NCBI RefSeq assembly: GCF_006716815.1
Contig: NZ_VFPS01000002.1
Span: 434,001-498,000 of the forward strand
DNA: 64,000 bases
Reading direction: 5' to 3'
Source: Microbacterium lacticum
GTDB lineage: Bacteria; Actinomycetota; Actinomycetes; Actinomycetales; Microbacteriaceae
Shown here piece by piece: positions 16,327-24,792 of this stretch. The notes below the pieces were generated by a model. That model was not told the origin of the DNA and did not search any database. It saw nothing but the letters and a program-made list of their open reading frames with translations. Numbering within the stretch: the stretch's first letter is position 1; the number at the start of each line of letters is the position of its first letter. The position numbers and the translations under genes are program-made.

Positions 16327-17458
16327 GCCCGGCGAGCGCGACCCGGTCGGGCTTGCCGCTCCGCAGCATCGGCACCGCGTCGACGGCGATCACCGCGCGC
16401 GGGCGGGATGCCTTGCCGAGGGCGGCCTCGACCGCCGCGCGCACGCGCTCCGTGGCATCCGCGTGGCGAGAGGCGTCGCCGGGGGCGATGACGACGGATG
16501 CCTCGCCCCACCGCTCGTCGGGGACGGCGACCACGACCGCGCCCGCGAAGCCGGGGATCTGACGGACGACCCGTTCGACCCGGTCGAGCGAGACGTTCAC
16601 CCCGCCCGACACGATGACGTTGTCGGCGCGGCCGGTGACGCGCAGGCGCCCGCCGTCCGTCTCGCCGAGGTCGCCCGTGCGGTACCAGCGGGTGCCGGCG
16701 TCGTCGCGCACGAACGCCGCGGCGGTGCGCTCGGGGTCGCCGAGGTAGCCGTCCGCGAGCGTCGGCCCCGAGAGCTGCACCTCGCCGTTTTGGATGCGGA
16801 CGCCGACGCCGACGAGCGGCACGCCGTCGTAGACGCACCCGCCGGCGGTCTCGCTCGACCCGTACGTGCGGACGATCCGGGCCCCGGCAGCGGCGGCGCG
16901 CGCGGCGAGGGCGGGGGCGAGCGCCTGCCCGCCGACGAGGATCGCCTCGAACCCGGCGAGTGCCCGCGCGGCGGCGGTGTCGCCGCCGTCGACCGCGTCG
17001 AGCACGGTCTGCAGCTGCGCCGGCACGAGCGAGGTGTAGGTCGGGACGCGCACGCCGCCGTCGCTGGAGGCCATGGCCGCCGCCGCGGCCGCGAACGCAT
17101 GGGCCGAGAAGGAGCCGGCCAGGATCGCCGGCTCACGCCCGGCGACGAGCGAGCGCACGAGCACCTGCACCCCGGCGATGTAGCCGGCCGGCAGGGCCAG
17201 GAGCCACGCGCCGTCGCCGATCCGGTCGGCGGTCGCGAGCGCCGACGCGGTGAGCGCGGAGCGGCTGAGCGCGACCGACTTGGGATAGCCGGTCGAGCCC
17301 GACGTCGTTACGACGACCGCGGTGCCCGCCGGCACCTCGTCCGGGAGGGTGCCGGCGGGGGCGCCGCAGGCGATCGCCGGTCCCGCGCCGAGCACGGCTC
17401 CGCGGAGCCCGCGCAGCACGGCGCGTGCGTCGGTGGCATCCACCCGCTCGAGCCTCAC
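16283..17458 (-). CDS. menE: o-succinylbenzoate-CoA ligase (AMP-forming)
   Basis: Acyl-adenylate-forming enzyme that activates o-succinylbenzoate with CoA. At about 391 residues it is short for the family, as is usual for actinobacterial MenE. The AMP-binding P-loop VVTTSGSTGYPKSVAL is near residue 60, followed by RTYGSSETAGGCVYDG, the YRTGDLGE aspartate motif and the hinge RADNVIVSGGVNV. The start chosen is GTG 17458, ten nt after the menB stop and preceded by GAGG. It forms an operon with menB. Confidence 0.9.
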   Translation of the reverse strand: MRLERVDATDARAVLRGLRGAVLGAGPAIACGAPAGTLPDEVPAGTAVVVTTSGSTGYPKSVALSRSALTASALATADRIGDGAWLLALPAGYIAGVQVLVRSLVAGREPAILAGSFSAHAFAAAAAAMASSDGGVRVPTYTSLVPAQLQTVLDAVDGGDTAAARALAGFEAILVGGQALAPALAARAAAAGARIVRTYGSSETAGGCVYDGVPLVGVGVRIQNGEVQLSGPTLADGYLGDPERTAAAFVRDDAGTRWYRTGDLGETDGGRLRVTGRADNVIVSGGVNVSLDRVERVVRQIPGFAGAVVVAVPDERWGEASVVIAPGDASRHADATERVRAAVEAALGKASRPRAVIAVDAVPMLRSGKPDRVALAGLSRAFRDGGAARAE

Positions 17459-17468
17459 GCGCCCGGCC

Positions 17469-18395
17469 TCAGTAGTGGTACGGGTAGGGCGACCAGTCGG
17501 GATCGCGCTTCTCGAGGAACGCGTCGCGCCCTTCGACGGCCTCGTCGGTGCCATACGCGAGACGGGTCGCCTCGCCGGCGAACACCTGCTGACCGACCAT
17601 GCCGTCGTCGATGGCGTTGAACGCGAACTTCAGCATCCGGATCGCGGTCGGCGACTTGCCGAGGATCGTCCGCGCCATCGCGAGCGCCTCGCGCTCGAGC
17701 TCGGCGTGCGGCACGACGCGGTTGACGGCCCCCATCTCGTAGGCGCGCTGGGCGGAGTACTCCTCGGCGAGGAAGAACACCTCGCGCGCGACCTTCTGGC
17801 CGACCTGGCGCGCCATGTACGCCGAGCCGTACCCGGCGTCGAACGAGCCGACGTCGGCGTCGGTCTGTTTGAAGCGGCCGTGCTCGGCGGAGGCCACGGA
17901 GAGGTCGCACACGATGTGCAGCGAGTGTCCGCCGCCGGCCGCCCAGCCCGGGATCACCGCGATCACGACCTTCGGCATGAACCGGATGAGCCGCTGCACC
18001 TCGAGAATGTGCAGGCGCCCGGCGCGGGCGGCGTCGGGCGCCGTCGCGTCGTCGGCGGCGTAGGTGTAGCCGTCGCGGCCGCGGATGCGCTGATCGCCGC
18101 CGGAGCAGAACGCCCAGCCGCCGTCCTTCGGGCTCGGGCCGTTGCCGGTGAGGAGCACGACGCCGATCTTCGGGTCCTGCCGGGCGATGTCGAGCGCGCG
18201 GTACAGCTCGTCGACGGTGTGCGGGCGGAAGGCGTTGCGCACCTCGGGGCGGTCGAACGCGATGCGGGCGATGCGGCCGTCGGTCGACACGTGGGCCGTG
18301 ATGTCGGTGTAGACGGATGCCCCGTCGGTCACCGACCCCGGAGCGGGCGCCCACTCGGCCGGGTCGAACAGGTCGGAGACGAAGGGCGCGGTCAC
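17469..18395 (-). CDS. menB: 1,4-dihydroxy-2-naphthoyl-CoA synthase
   Basis: Crotonase-fold enzyme that cyclises o-succinylbenzoyl-CoA to 1,4-dihydroxy-2-naphthoyl-CoA. It is 308 residues, typical of MenB. Seen are the RIAFDRPEVRNAFRP entry motif, GGWAFCSGGDQRIRG (oxyanion hole and catalytic region), VIPGWAAGGGHSLH, and DVGSFDAGYGSAYMAR, with the Asp and Tyr characteristic of MenB. It precedes menE in one transcription unit, with a TAGGCT hexamer 6 nt upstream of its GTG. Confidence 0.95.
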   Translation of the reverse strand: MTAPFVSDLFDPAEWAPAPGSVTDGASVYTDITAHVSTDGRIARIAFDRPEVRNAFRPHTVDELYRALDIARQDPKIGVVLLTGNGPSPKDGGWAFCSGGDQRIRGRDGYTYAADDATAPDAARAGRLHILEVQRLIRFMPKVVIAVIPGWAAGGGHSLHIVCDLSVASAEHGRFKQTDADVGSFDAGYGSAYMARQVGQKVAREVFFLAEEYSAQRAYEMGAVNRVVPHAELEREALAMARTILGKSPTAIRMLKFAFNAIDDGMVGQQVFAGEATRLAYGTDEAVEGRDAFLEKRDPDWSPYPYHY

Positions 18396-18401
18396 CCGCC
18401 C

Positions 18402-18407
18402 AGCCTA
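18402..18407 (-). promoter_or_regulatory. -10 hexamer of the menB-menE operon
   Basis: TAGGCT on the minus strand, 6 nt before the GTG at 18395. Leaderless-type spacing. Confidence 0.5.
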
Positions 18408-18469
18408 CGCGCGCGGTCATGTCGGGGCGGTGTCCGGGCCGTGCCGGGGGCTCTGTCGCACACCCTGAG

Positions 18470-18475
18470 TACAGT
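18470..18475 (+). promoter_or_regulatory. -10 hexamer of the GNAT-ABM-VOC operon
   Basis: TACAGT lies 6 nt before the ATG at 18482. Leaderless-type spacing. Confidence 0.5.
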
Positions 18476-18481
18476 CGACGC

Positions 18482-18925
18482 ATGGACACGCCGATCCGCC
18501 CGCTGACCCGCGCCGAGATCGTGTCGCCCGCGTTCGGACCGCTGCTGTGGGAGGCGGCGAGCGTCGATGCGGACGCCCTGATGCACATCCGCGACGTCGA
18601 GCTCCCGCATCTCGAGGTCATCGGCTCCGCCGACGACGCGGGCGACGTCGTGGGATTCGCGGCGTTCGCGCGTCACCGCGACCACCTCGAGCTGCACTAC
18701 CTCGCGGTGTCCGAGACCGCCCGCGGCGCCGGGCTCGGCTCGCGTCTCATCGACGCCGTCCGCGCCGCCGACCCGCCGCTGCCGCTCCGCGCCGAGACCG
18801 ACGATGATGCCGTCGACTTCTACCGCACGCTCGGCTTCACGGTGACCGGCGCCCCGCGCGACGCCCGCTGGCCGGCCCGCCGCCGCTACCGGTGCGAGAT
18901 GCCGCCGCGAGAGGCATCCGCATGA
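18482..18925 (+). CDS. GNAT family N-acetyltransferase
   Basis: A 147-residue acetyl-CoA-dependent N-acetyltransferase. The core motif A is LHYLAVSETARGAGLGSRLI (near residues 75-95), holding the acetyl-CoA pyrophosphate loop. Motif B follows with DDDAVDFYRTLGFTVTG. The acceptor substrate is not predictable. It is the first gene of a tightly coupled three-gene unit; its stop overlaps the start of the next gene in an ATGA arrangement. Confidence 0.85.
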   Translation: MDTPIRPLTRAEIVSPAFGPLLWEAASVDADALMHIRDVELPHLEVIGSADDAGDVVGFAAFARHRDHLELHYLAVSETARGAGLGSRLIDAVRAADPPLPLRAETDDDAVDFYRTLGFTVTGAPRDARWPARRRYRCEMPPREASA

Positions 18926-19212
18926 TCCTCGAGCACGCCCTGCTTCCCGTCCGCCCCGGCCTCGAGGCCGATTTCGAGGCGGCATTCGCGCAGGCGCGGC
19001 CGCTCATCGAGGCGGCGGGCGGCGGCCGGGGCGTGGCGCTCCGCCGCAGCATCGAGACGCCGAACGAGTACCTGCTGCTCGTCGAGTGGGACAGCGTCGC
19101 GGCGCACACCGAGGGCTTCCGCGGATCGGCCGCCTACGACCGGTGGCGGCACCTGCTGCACCGCTTCTACGAGCCGTTCCCGGTGGTCGAGCATTTCACG
19201 GAGGTGCGATGA
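18922..19212 (+). CDS. antibiotic biosynthesis monooxygenase (ABM) domain protein
   Basis: A 96-residue single-domain protein of the dimeric alpha/beta barrel fold. The pattern fits the ABM/YgiN type: an N-terminal strand EHALLPVRPG, a helix DFEAAFAQARPLIEA, the EYLLLVEWDS strand, and the H-containing helix RGSAAYDRWRHLLHRFYEP. Members act as cofactor-independent oxygenases or small-molecule binding proteins. Its ATG overlaps the GNAT stop, and its own stop overlaps the VOC start (ATGA both times), so the three are co-translated. Confidence 0.82.
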   Translation: MILEHALLPVRPGLEADFEAAFAQARPLIEAAGGGRGVALRRSIETPNEYLLLVEWDSVAAHTEGFRGSAAYDRWRHLLHRFYEPFPVVEHFTEVR

Positions 19213-19628
19213 GCCTCACCGTCGGGTCGATCGTCATCCGGGTCACCGATCTCGACGCGCAGCTCGCGTTCTGGACGGCGGCGCTCGACTACGTGCCACG
19301 CCAGCTGATCGCGGACGACTTCGCCCTGCTCGGACCGCGGACGGGCGCGGGCGTCGGCCTCTCGCTCGACGTGGTGGCCTCGCCGCGCATGCTGCCGCCG
19401 CGCATCCACCTCGACCTGTACACCTCCGCCCAGGCCGCCGAGGTGGCCCGACTCGAGACGCTCGGCGCCCGACGCGTGCACTGGAGTAAGCGGCCGCCCG
19501 ACGCCGACTACGTGATCATGGAAGACCCCGAGGGCAATCGCTTCTGCGTCGTCCATGCGCACGGCGATGACTCGGCCTCCGACGCCGCGGGCTCCGACGC
19601 CGCGGGCTCCGACGCCGTGGAAGAATGA
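19209..19628 (+). CDS. VOC (glyoxalase/bleomycin resistance) family protein
   Basis: A 139-residue vicinal-oxygen-chelate fold protein with two beta-alpha-beta-beta-beta modules: VIRVTDLDAQLAFWTAALDY in the first and HLDLYTSAQAAEVARLETLG with YVIMEDPEGNRFCVV in the second. The Glu in EDPEGN is the usual metal ligand. The C-terminus is a low-complexity tail in which a 15-bp unit encoding SDAAG is tandemly repeated. It is the last gene of the GNAT-ABM-VOC unit; substrate unknown. Confidence 0.85.
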   Translation: MSLTVGSIVIRVTDLDAQLAFWTAALDYVPRQLIADDFALLGPRTGAGVGLSLDVVASPRMLPPRIHLDLYTSAQAAEVARLETLGARRVHWSKRPPDADYVIMEDPEGNRFCVVHAHGDDSASDAAGSDAAGSDAVEE

Positions 19629-19676
19629 GACACGGCGAGATCCACTCCCGAACGGATGCCGCCGGGAAGGCTCATC

Positions 19677-20069
19677 GTGCAGATCAGGAACTCCTCGGAC
19701 TGGCGCGACGCCCTCCCCTTCGAGCTGCCCGTCGCGGCCGCCGAGGCGGTGCCCGGCGAGCTGACGCGCTGCGCGGGGTGCGGCGTGGACAGTGAGCCGT
19801 GGCCGCGCGAAACCCTGTGGGTCGTGAAGCACCGGCATCCGACCAACCCCGCCGGCTACGTGCGGTACTACTGCGCCGAGCACAAGCCGACGCCGAAGCT
19901 CGCTCCCCCGGTCTCCGCGCCCGAGCGCGCGCGCCGCGCCGCGTCGTCCGGCCCGCGCAAGCCCGCCGCGCCGTCGATCCCCGAGCGCGCCGTGGTGCTC
20001 TGCCCCGACTGCTTCGTGCAGGTGCCGCCGACGGGCGTCTGCGGCATGTGCGGGCAGCAGGTCGCCTGA
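19677..20069 (+). CDS. hypothetical protein with paired Cys motifs (zinc-ribbon-like)
   Basis: A 130-residue protein starting at GTG 19677, which has a strong GGGAAGG ribosome-binding site 6 nt upstream; an ATG at 19656 in frame lacks one. It carries CAGC (residues 32-35), a YYCAEH segment near 66, and a C-terminal LCPDCFVQVPPTGVCGMCG with two CxxC pairs, consistent with one or two structural zinc sites. The middle is a proline- and arginine-rich linker. No signal peptide. I do not recognise a named family; similar small proteins occur in Microbacteriaceae. Confidence 0.68.
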   Translation: MQIRNSSDWRDALPFELPVAAAEAVPGELTRCAGCGVDSEPWPRETLWVVKHRHPTNPAGYVRYYCAEHKPTPKLAPPVSAPERARRAASSGPRKPAAPSIPERAVVLCPDCFVQVPPTGVCGMCGQQVA

Positions 20070-20074
20070 CGGCG

Positions 20075-20234
20075 ACGCCCGGCCGCGCGCCTCGACGCGC
20101 TGGCCGCGGAGATCACCGCCGACGGCGGCCGCGCCCTCGCGATCGTCGCCGACATCACCGACCGGGCCGTCACCCGCCCGCGGCGGCAGACGATCAACGA
20201 GCTGCTGATCCGTCCGACGCTGCAGAACGACTGA
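20075..20234 (+). pseudogene. short-chain dehydrogenase (SDR) remnant
   Basis: Reading in one frame to the TGA at 20234, the first part (RLDALAAEITADGGRALA, then VADITD) is the cofactor-binding beta2-alpha3 region of an SDR. The last part (TINELLIRPTLQND) is the C-terminal end of the YdfG-like SDR group. About 180 residues between them are gone, and there is no start codon or glycine motif. The gene was deleted internally, leaving both ends fused. Confidence 0.75.
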
Positions 20235-20270
20235 GCGGGGCCGGGCCGCCCCCGCGTCGCCCGGCCCCGC
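20235..20270. terminator. GC-rich hairpin, convergent terminator
   Basis: Arms GCGGGGCCGGGC (20235-20246) and its complement (20259-20270) pair over 12 bp with a 12-nt loop. The hairpin lies between the SDR remnant and the stop of the DoxX gene; no clear T-tract. Confidence 0.6.
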
Positions 20271-20285
20271 CACACCTCGCCCGGG

Positions 20286-20657
20286 TCAGCCGAGGACGAC
20301 GAGCAAGCCGAGCACCGCGCTCGCGATCGCGAGCACCGTCAGCGGCAGCGCCGGCATGACCGACTCCTTGCGGCGGAGGTGCACGACGGTCGCGCCGAGC
20401 ATGAGGATCGCGAGGCCCACGGCCGCGATCGGGGTGAGGATCGGGGCGATGCCGGTGGCCAGCGGCAGGATGAGGCCGAGCGCGCCGAGCACCTCGGCGA
20501 TGCCGATCAGGCGGATGGCGACGGGCGAGAAGCCCTCGGTCCACGCCATGCGCGGGTTCTCCGCGAGCTTCTCCTTCGAGCTGGTCGCCTTCGCGAAGCC
20601 GGCGCCGAGCATGAGCAGGGCGAGGACGATGTTGACGATCCAGAGGGCGATGAGCAT
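20286..20657 (-). CDS. DoxX family membrane protein
   Basis: A 123-residue protein with four membrane helices, typical of the DoxX/DoxX-like family (residues about 2-22, 47-68, 72-90 and 100-122). The family is linked to terminal oxidases in archaea and, in mycobacteria, to a membrane oxidoreductase complex for thiol homeostasis. Conserved segments are the first-helix GAGFAKATSSKEKLAEN and GIAEVLGALGLILP. It is divergent from an HxlR-type regulator, a common pairing for redox or electrophile response, so it is probably the regulator's target. Confidence 0.85.
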   Translation of the reverse strand: MLIALWIVNIVLALLMLGAGFAKATSSKEKLAENPRMAWTEGFSPVAIRLIGIAEVLGALGLILPLATGIAPILTPIAAVGLAILMLGATVVHLRRKESVMPALPLTVLAIASAVLGLLVVLG

Positions 20658-20673
20658 GAGGGGTTCCTTCTCT

Positions 20674-20694
20674 GGTTACTATCGGTAAGCAACC
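20674..20694. promoter_or_regulatory. candidate HxlR operator in the doxX/hxlR intergenic region
   Basis: An imperfectly symmetric AT-richer stretch containing TTAC-N5-GTAA flanked by GGTT and AACC, in the 79-bp space between the divergent genes. HxlR-type regulators bind such short palindromes near their own promoters; binding here is inference. Confidence 0.4.
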
Positions 20695-20736
20695 ACATCA
20701 TGCGTCATCTCGCGGACGCGTGCAAAAGGAACACGG

Positions 20737-21153
20737 ATGTCACCGACTCACACCGCGGGAACCATCGAGCTCGTCGAGCCGCGCAGCGGCTACGAGGGCA
20801 GCTGTCGCGCGCACGGCAACGACGGGCGCGCGATCGGCGACATCCTCGCCCGGATCGGCGACAAGTGGTCGCTGCTGGTGATCGCGACGCTGCACGAGGG
20901 GCGCCTGCGCTTCGGTGAGCTGCAGGGCCACATCCCCGGCATCTCGCAGCGCATGCTCACCCTCACCGTGCGCCAGCTCGAGCGCGACGGCATCGTGACC
21001 CGCACGGTGTTCCCCGAGGTGCCCCCGCGCGTCGAGTACGAGCTGACCGAGCTCGGCGAGACGCTGTTCGTGCCCGCGCGCGCAATCGCCGACTGGGCCG
21101 TCGCGCACCACGACGAGATCGAACGGGCGCGCACCGCGTACGACGCGCGCTGA
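20737..21153 (+). CDS. HxlR family transcriptional regulator
   Basis: A 138-residue winged-helix regulator of the HxlR family. The domain starts at IGDILARIGDKWSLLVIATL and continues through RFGELQGHIPGISQRMLTLT (recognition helix region), then RQLERDGIVTR and the beta-wing VFPEVPPRVEYELTELG. A single Cys23 near the N-terminus (GSC) lies where redox- or aldehyde-sensing HxlR members carry their sensor cysteine. It is divergent from the DoxX gene and probably controls both. Confidence 0.88.
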   Translation: MSPTHTAGTIELVEPRSGYEGSCRAHGNDGRAIGDILARIGDKWSLLVIATLHEGRLRFGELQGHIPGISQRMLTLTVRQLERDGIVTRTVFPEVPPRVEYELTELGETLFVPARAIADWAVAHHDEIERARTAYDAR

Positions 21154-21203
21154 CGCCCGGGCCCCGGGCCCCGGGCCCCGCGGCAACGGGCCGGCACGGC
21201 AGG

Positions 21204-22199
21204 ATGGATGCCATGGACCTGCCCGACCTCGCCGACCTGCGCGCCGCGGCGCACGTCGTCTCCCTCCCCCTCGTCACCCGCTTCCGCGGCATCGACCACC
21301 GCGAGGCGCTGCTCCTTCGCGGCCCCGAGGGGTGGACCGAGTTCTCGCCGTTCCTCGAGTACGACGACGCCGAGGCATCCGTGTGGCTCGCCGCCGCGCT
21401 CGACTTCGGGTGGCGCCCCCAGCCCGCGCCCGTGCGGGAGCGGGTGCCGGTGAATGCCACCGTGCCCGCCGTCGCCGCGGAGGACGTCGCGGCGGTGCTC
21501 GCGCGCTACGACGGATGCCGCACCGCGAAGGTCAAGGTCGCCGAGCGCGGCCAGAGCCTCCGCGACGACGTCGCGAGGGTGCGCGCCGTGCGCGCCGCGA
21601 TGGGTCCGGAGGGCCGTGTGCGGCTCGACGCCAACGGCGGCTGGAACATCGACGAGGCCGAGCACGCCGTGCACGCCCTCGCCGAGTTCGACCTCGAGTA
21701 CCTCGAGCAGCCCTGCGCGGAGGTCGCCGAGCTCGCCGAGCTCCGGGAGCGCCTCGCCGACTGGGGCATCCCGATCGCCGCGGACGAGAGCGTGCGGAAG
21801 GCCGCCGACCCGCTCGCCGTCGCCCGCGCCGGCGCCGCCGACCTCGTGGTCGTCAAGGCGCAGCCGCTCGGCGGCGTCGGCGCGGCCCTGCGGATCGTCG
21901 CCGAATCCGGCCTGCCGGCGGTCGTCTCCAGCGCGCTCGACACCTCGATCGGCCTCTCGATGGGTCTCACCCTCGCCGCCGCACTCCCCGACCTCCCCTA
22001 CGACTGCGGGCTCGGCACGGCGTCACTCCTCGCCGCCGACGTCACCGCGACGCCGCTCCGCCCCCAGGGCGGCGCGCTCGTCGCCGGACGCGTCGAGGCG
22101 GATGCCGGGCTGCTGCGGCAGCACGCGGCATCCCCCGACCGGCACGCGTGGTGGCTGGCGCGTCTCGAGCGCTGCCACGCCGTGCTCGCCGCCCGCTGA
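21204..22199 (+). CDS. menC: o-succinylbenzoate synthase
   Basis: Enolase-superfamily dehydratase that forms o-succinylbenzoate from SHCHC in menaquinone synthesis. It has 331 residues. Seen are the catalytic lysine motif TAKVKVAE (near residue 108), the metal ligands in RLDANGGWN (Asp), EYLEQPC (Glu) and PIAADESV (Asp-Glu), and the second catalytic lysine in LVVVKAQPLGG. An ATG at 21213 is an alternative start three codons downstream. It completes the set of men genes in the window. Confidence 0.9.
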   Translation: MDAMDLPDLADLRAAAHVVSLPLVTRFRGIDHREALLLRGPEGWTEFSPFLEYDDAEASVWLAAALDFGWRPQPAPVRERVPVNATVPAVAAEDVAAVLARYDGCRTAKVKVAERGQSLRDDVARVRAVRAAMGPEGRVRLDANGGWNIDEAEHAVHALAEFDLEYLEQPCAEVAELAELRERLADWGIPIAADESVRKAADPLAVARAGAADLVVVKAQPLGGVGAALRIVAESGLPAVVSSALDTSIGLSMGLTLAAALPDLPYDCGLGTASLLAADVTATPLRPQGGALVAGRVEADAGLLRQHAASPDRHAWWLARLERCHAVLAAR

Positions 22200-22272
22200 C
22201 CGGCCCGACTCGATCCCGGGCCATGGTCAGCGGATCAGCCGGGTCGCCCGGGTCAGCCGGGCCACGGGATCA

Positions 22273-23325
22273 TTACTCGCGGCGGGTCGCGTCGTGCACC
22301 TCGCCGACGAGCTCCTCGATGATGTCCTCGAGGAACAGCACCCCGGTCACGGTGCCCGAGGCATCCCGCACCTGCGCAAGGTGACGGCTCGACCGCCGCA
22401 TGAGCGCGAGCGCGTCCTCGAGGTCGGTCGTCTCCGACACCGGCACCATGTGGTGGATGCGCTTCGGCTTGACGGGAGCGGCGACCGCGCGCTCCGCATC
22501 GGGGCCCTCGGCCGCGCGCAGCACGTCCTTCAGGTGCACGTAGCCGACCGGCACCCCCTCGGCATCCACGATCACATAGCGTGAGAACCCGTGCTTGGCG
22601 ACGGCCCGCTCGATCTCGTCGGGTGTCGTCACCTCGGGCAGCGTCACCAGTTGCGATAGGGGCACCGCGATGTCGCGCGCCTTCTTGTCGGTGAACTCCA
22701 CCGCCGCAGCGACGGCGCCCGACGCGTCGTCGAGCACCCCCTCGATGCGCGACTGGTTCACGATCGTGGCGACCTCGTCCAGCGTGAACGTCGACGCGGC
22801 CTCGTTCTTCGGCTCGACGCCGAACAGTCGCACCGTGTGATTGGCGATCCAGTTCAGCGCCACGATGATCGGATAGAAGAGCTTCGACACCCACACGAGC
22901 GGCGGCGCGAGCATCAGCACGGCGCGATCGGGCAGCGAGAACGCCAGGTTCTTCGGCACCATCTCACCGAACACCACGTGCAGGTACGACACGACGACGA
23001 GCGCGATCGCGAACGCGACCCCGCCGATGACGGCTTCGCTCCAGCCGGTGAGGCCCAGCGGACCCTCCAGCAGGTGGTGGATCGCCGGTTCCGACACGTT
23101 CAGGATCAGCAGCGAGCAGATCGTGATGCCGAGCTGGCAGGTGGCCAGCATGAGCGTCGCGTGCTCCATCGCGTAGAGCGCGGTCTTGGCGGTCTTCGAC
23201 CCGCGCTCGGCGAGCGGCTCGATCTGAGAGCGGCGGGCGGAGATCACGGCGAACTCCGACCCGACGAAGAAGGCGTTGATCGCCAGCAGCACGACCAGCC
23301 ATGCGAGTCCGGCCCAGTCGCTCAT
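22273..23325 (-). CDS. hemolysin-family CNNM/CBS-pair membrane protein (no CorC domain)
   Basis: A 350-residue protein with an N-terminal CNNM (DUF21) membrane domain of three or four helices. It includes FFVGSEFAVISARRSQIEPLA and CQLGITICSLLILNVSEPAI, then the conserved FGEMVPKNLAFSLP. Two CBS domains follow (from about residue 205), ending FLEDIIEELVGEVHD. It stops there, so it lacks the C-terminal CorC/HlyC domain. The family is associated with Mg2+/Co2+ handling. Its start overlaps the stop of the longer paralogue upstream, so the pair is co-translated and may form a heteromer. Confidence 0.88.
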   Translation of the reverse strand: MSDWAGLAWLVVLLAINAFFVGSEFAVISARRSQIEPLAERGSKTAKTALYAMEHATLMLATCQLGITICSLLILNVSEPAIHHLLEGPLGLTGWSEAVIGGVAFAIALVVVSYLHVVFGEMVPKNLAFSLPDRAVLMLAPPLVWVSKLFYPIIVALNWIANHTVRLFGVEPKNEAASTFTLDEVATIVNQSRIEGVLDDASGAVAAAVEFTDKKARDIAVPLSQLVTLPEVTTPDEIERAVAKHGFSRYVIVDAEGVPVGYVHLKDVLRAAEGPDAERAVAAPVKPKRIHHMVPVSETTDLEDALALMRRSSRHLAQVRDASGTVTGVLFLEDIIEELVGEVHDATRRE

Positions 23326-24650
23326 CGCCGCTCACCTCCCTCGATCTCGGACCCTTCCGGCAGCGGACGCGGGGTGAACTTCACGCGGTCGACGCGGCGA
23401 CCGTCCATGCGCTGCACCTCGAGGGTGCCGTCCTCGAGTTCGATGCTGTCGCCGACGTTGGGGATCCGCTCGAGCGTCGACATCACGAACCCGCCGACGG
23501 TGTCGTAGACCTCACCTTCGGGCACGCGGATGCCTGTGCGGTCGAGCACCTCGTCGGGGCGCAGCTCACCGGGGAAGATGACGGCATCCGCGACGCGGAC
23601 GACACCCGCGCGGTTCCGGTCGTGCTCATCGAGCACCTCACCGACGATCTCCTCGACGAGGTCCTCGAGCGTCACGACGCCGGCCGTCCCGCCGTACTCG
23701 TCGACGACGATCGCCATCTGGTAGCCGCGGGCGCGCAGCTCCGCCATGACGGCATCCAGGTGCACCGCCTCGGGAACGCGCAGCGGCTCCTCGGCGATGG
23801 CGGCGGCGGGCACTTCGGCGCGGCGGTCGCGGGGAACACTGACGGCCTGCTTGAGGTGCACGATGCCCGTGATGTCGTCCATCGATTCGGCGTACACGGG
23901 GAACCTGCTGTGGCCGGTGCGGCGCGCGAGCTGGATGACATCCTCGACGCTGTCACTGGCGGCGACCGCGTGGATCGACGGGCGCGGGGTCATGACATCC
24001 GCCGTCGTCAGCCGCGCGAAGGTGAGGGTGCGGTTCAGCAGTGACGCCGTGTCCTGCTCGAGCACGCCCGCGCTCGCGGAGCGGCGCACGAGGCTCGACA
24101 GCTCCTCCGCGGTGCGGGCGCCGGAGAGCTCCTCCTTGGGTTCGATGCCCATGCGGCGGAGGATCCCGTTGGCGCTGCCGTTGAGCAGCGCGACCGCGGG
24201 GCGGAAGACCGTCGTGAAGGCGACCTGGAACGGCATGACGAGCTTCGCCGTCTGGCGCGGGATCGCGAGGGCGAAGTTCTTCGGCACGAGTTCGCCGATG
24301 ATCATCGAGAACGTCGTCGCGATCGCGATCGCGACGACCGTGGAGATCGTGCGGGCCACGGCATCCGGCACTCCTGCTGCGGTGAACAGCGGGCTCAGCA
24401 GGTTCGTGAGGGCGGGCTCCATCGTGTAGCCGGTGAGCAGGGTCGTCAGCGTGATGCCCAGCTGCGCGCTGGAGAGATGGGTCGACGTCATCTTCAGCGC
24501 GTCGATGGTCAGCGACAGACGCGATTCGCCCGCCGCACGGCGGGCTTCGAGGTCGGCGCGGTCGAGGTTGACGAGCGCGAACTCGCTCGCGACGAACAGA
24601 CCGGTCCCGATGGTGAGCAGCAGCCCCACGCCCAACATGACGTAATCCAT
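23322..24650 (-). CDS. hemolysin-family CNNM/CBS/CorC membrane protein
   Basis: A protein of about 442 residues in the TlyC/CorC family. It has the CNNM membrane domain with [40 protein letters not shown] and [18 protein letters not shown] pair follows (including TADVMTPRP and [20 protein letters not shown]), then a CorC_HlyC domain with [11 protein letters not shown] near residue 360. The ATG at 24650 is used; a GTG one codon upstream is also possible. It precedes the shorter paralogue with a 4-nt overlap. Role in divalent cation export or resistance is inferred from the family. Confidence 0.9.
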   Translation of the reverse strand: MDYVMLGVGLLLTIGTGLFVASEFALVNLDRADLEARRAAGESRLSLTIDALKMTSTHLSSAQLGITLTTLLTGYTMEPALTNLLSPLFTAAGVPDAVARTISTVVAIAIATTFSMIIGELVPKNFALAIPRQTAKLVMPFQVAFTTVFRPAVALLNGSANGILRRMGIEPKEELSGARTAEELSSLVRRSASAGVLEQDTASLLNRTLTFARLTTADVMTPRPSIHAVAASDSVEDVIQLARRTGHSRFPVYAESMDDITGIVHLKQAVSVPRDRRAEVPAAAIAEEPLRVPEAVHLDAVMAELRARGYQMAIVVDEYGGTAGVVTLEDLVEEIVGEVLDEHDRNRAGVVRVADAVIFPGELRPDEVLDRTGIRVPEGEVYDTVGGFVMSTLERIPNVGDSIELEDGTLEVQRMDGRRVDRVKFTPRPLPEGSEIEGGERR

Positions 24651-24792
24651 CACGCATCACCCCCGATCGTGGTCGGGGAGGGTCGGGGGGGGCGATCGTC
24701 TGCTACTAGGAGGGTCGTCCATTGTGCGAACGATTCTACGGCACGACGCCCCGCCCCGGCAGTCAAGCCCCGGCGCGGGGTGGGATGATCCC

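Noticed and set aside
21155..21182. Runs of GGGCCCC as a regulatory repeat before menC.
   Set aside because: A simple low-complexity GC stretch with no copy elsewhere in the window; more likely a weak terminator of the hxlR gene or slippage.
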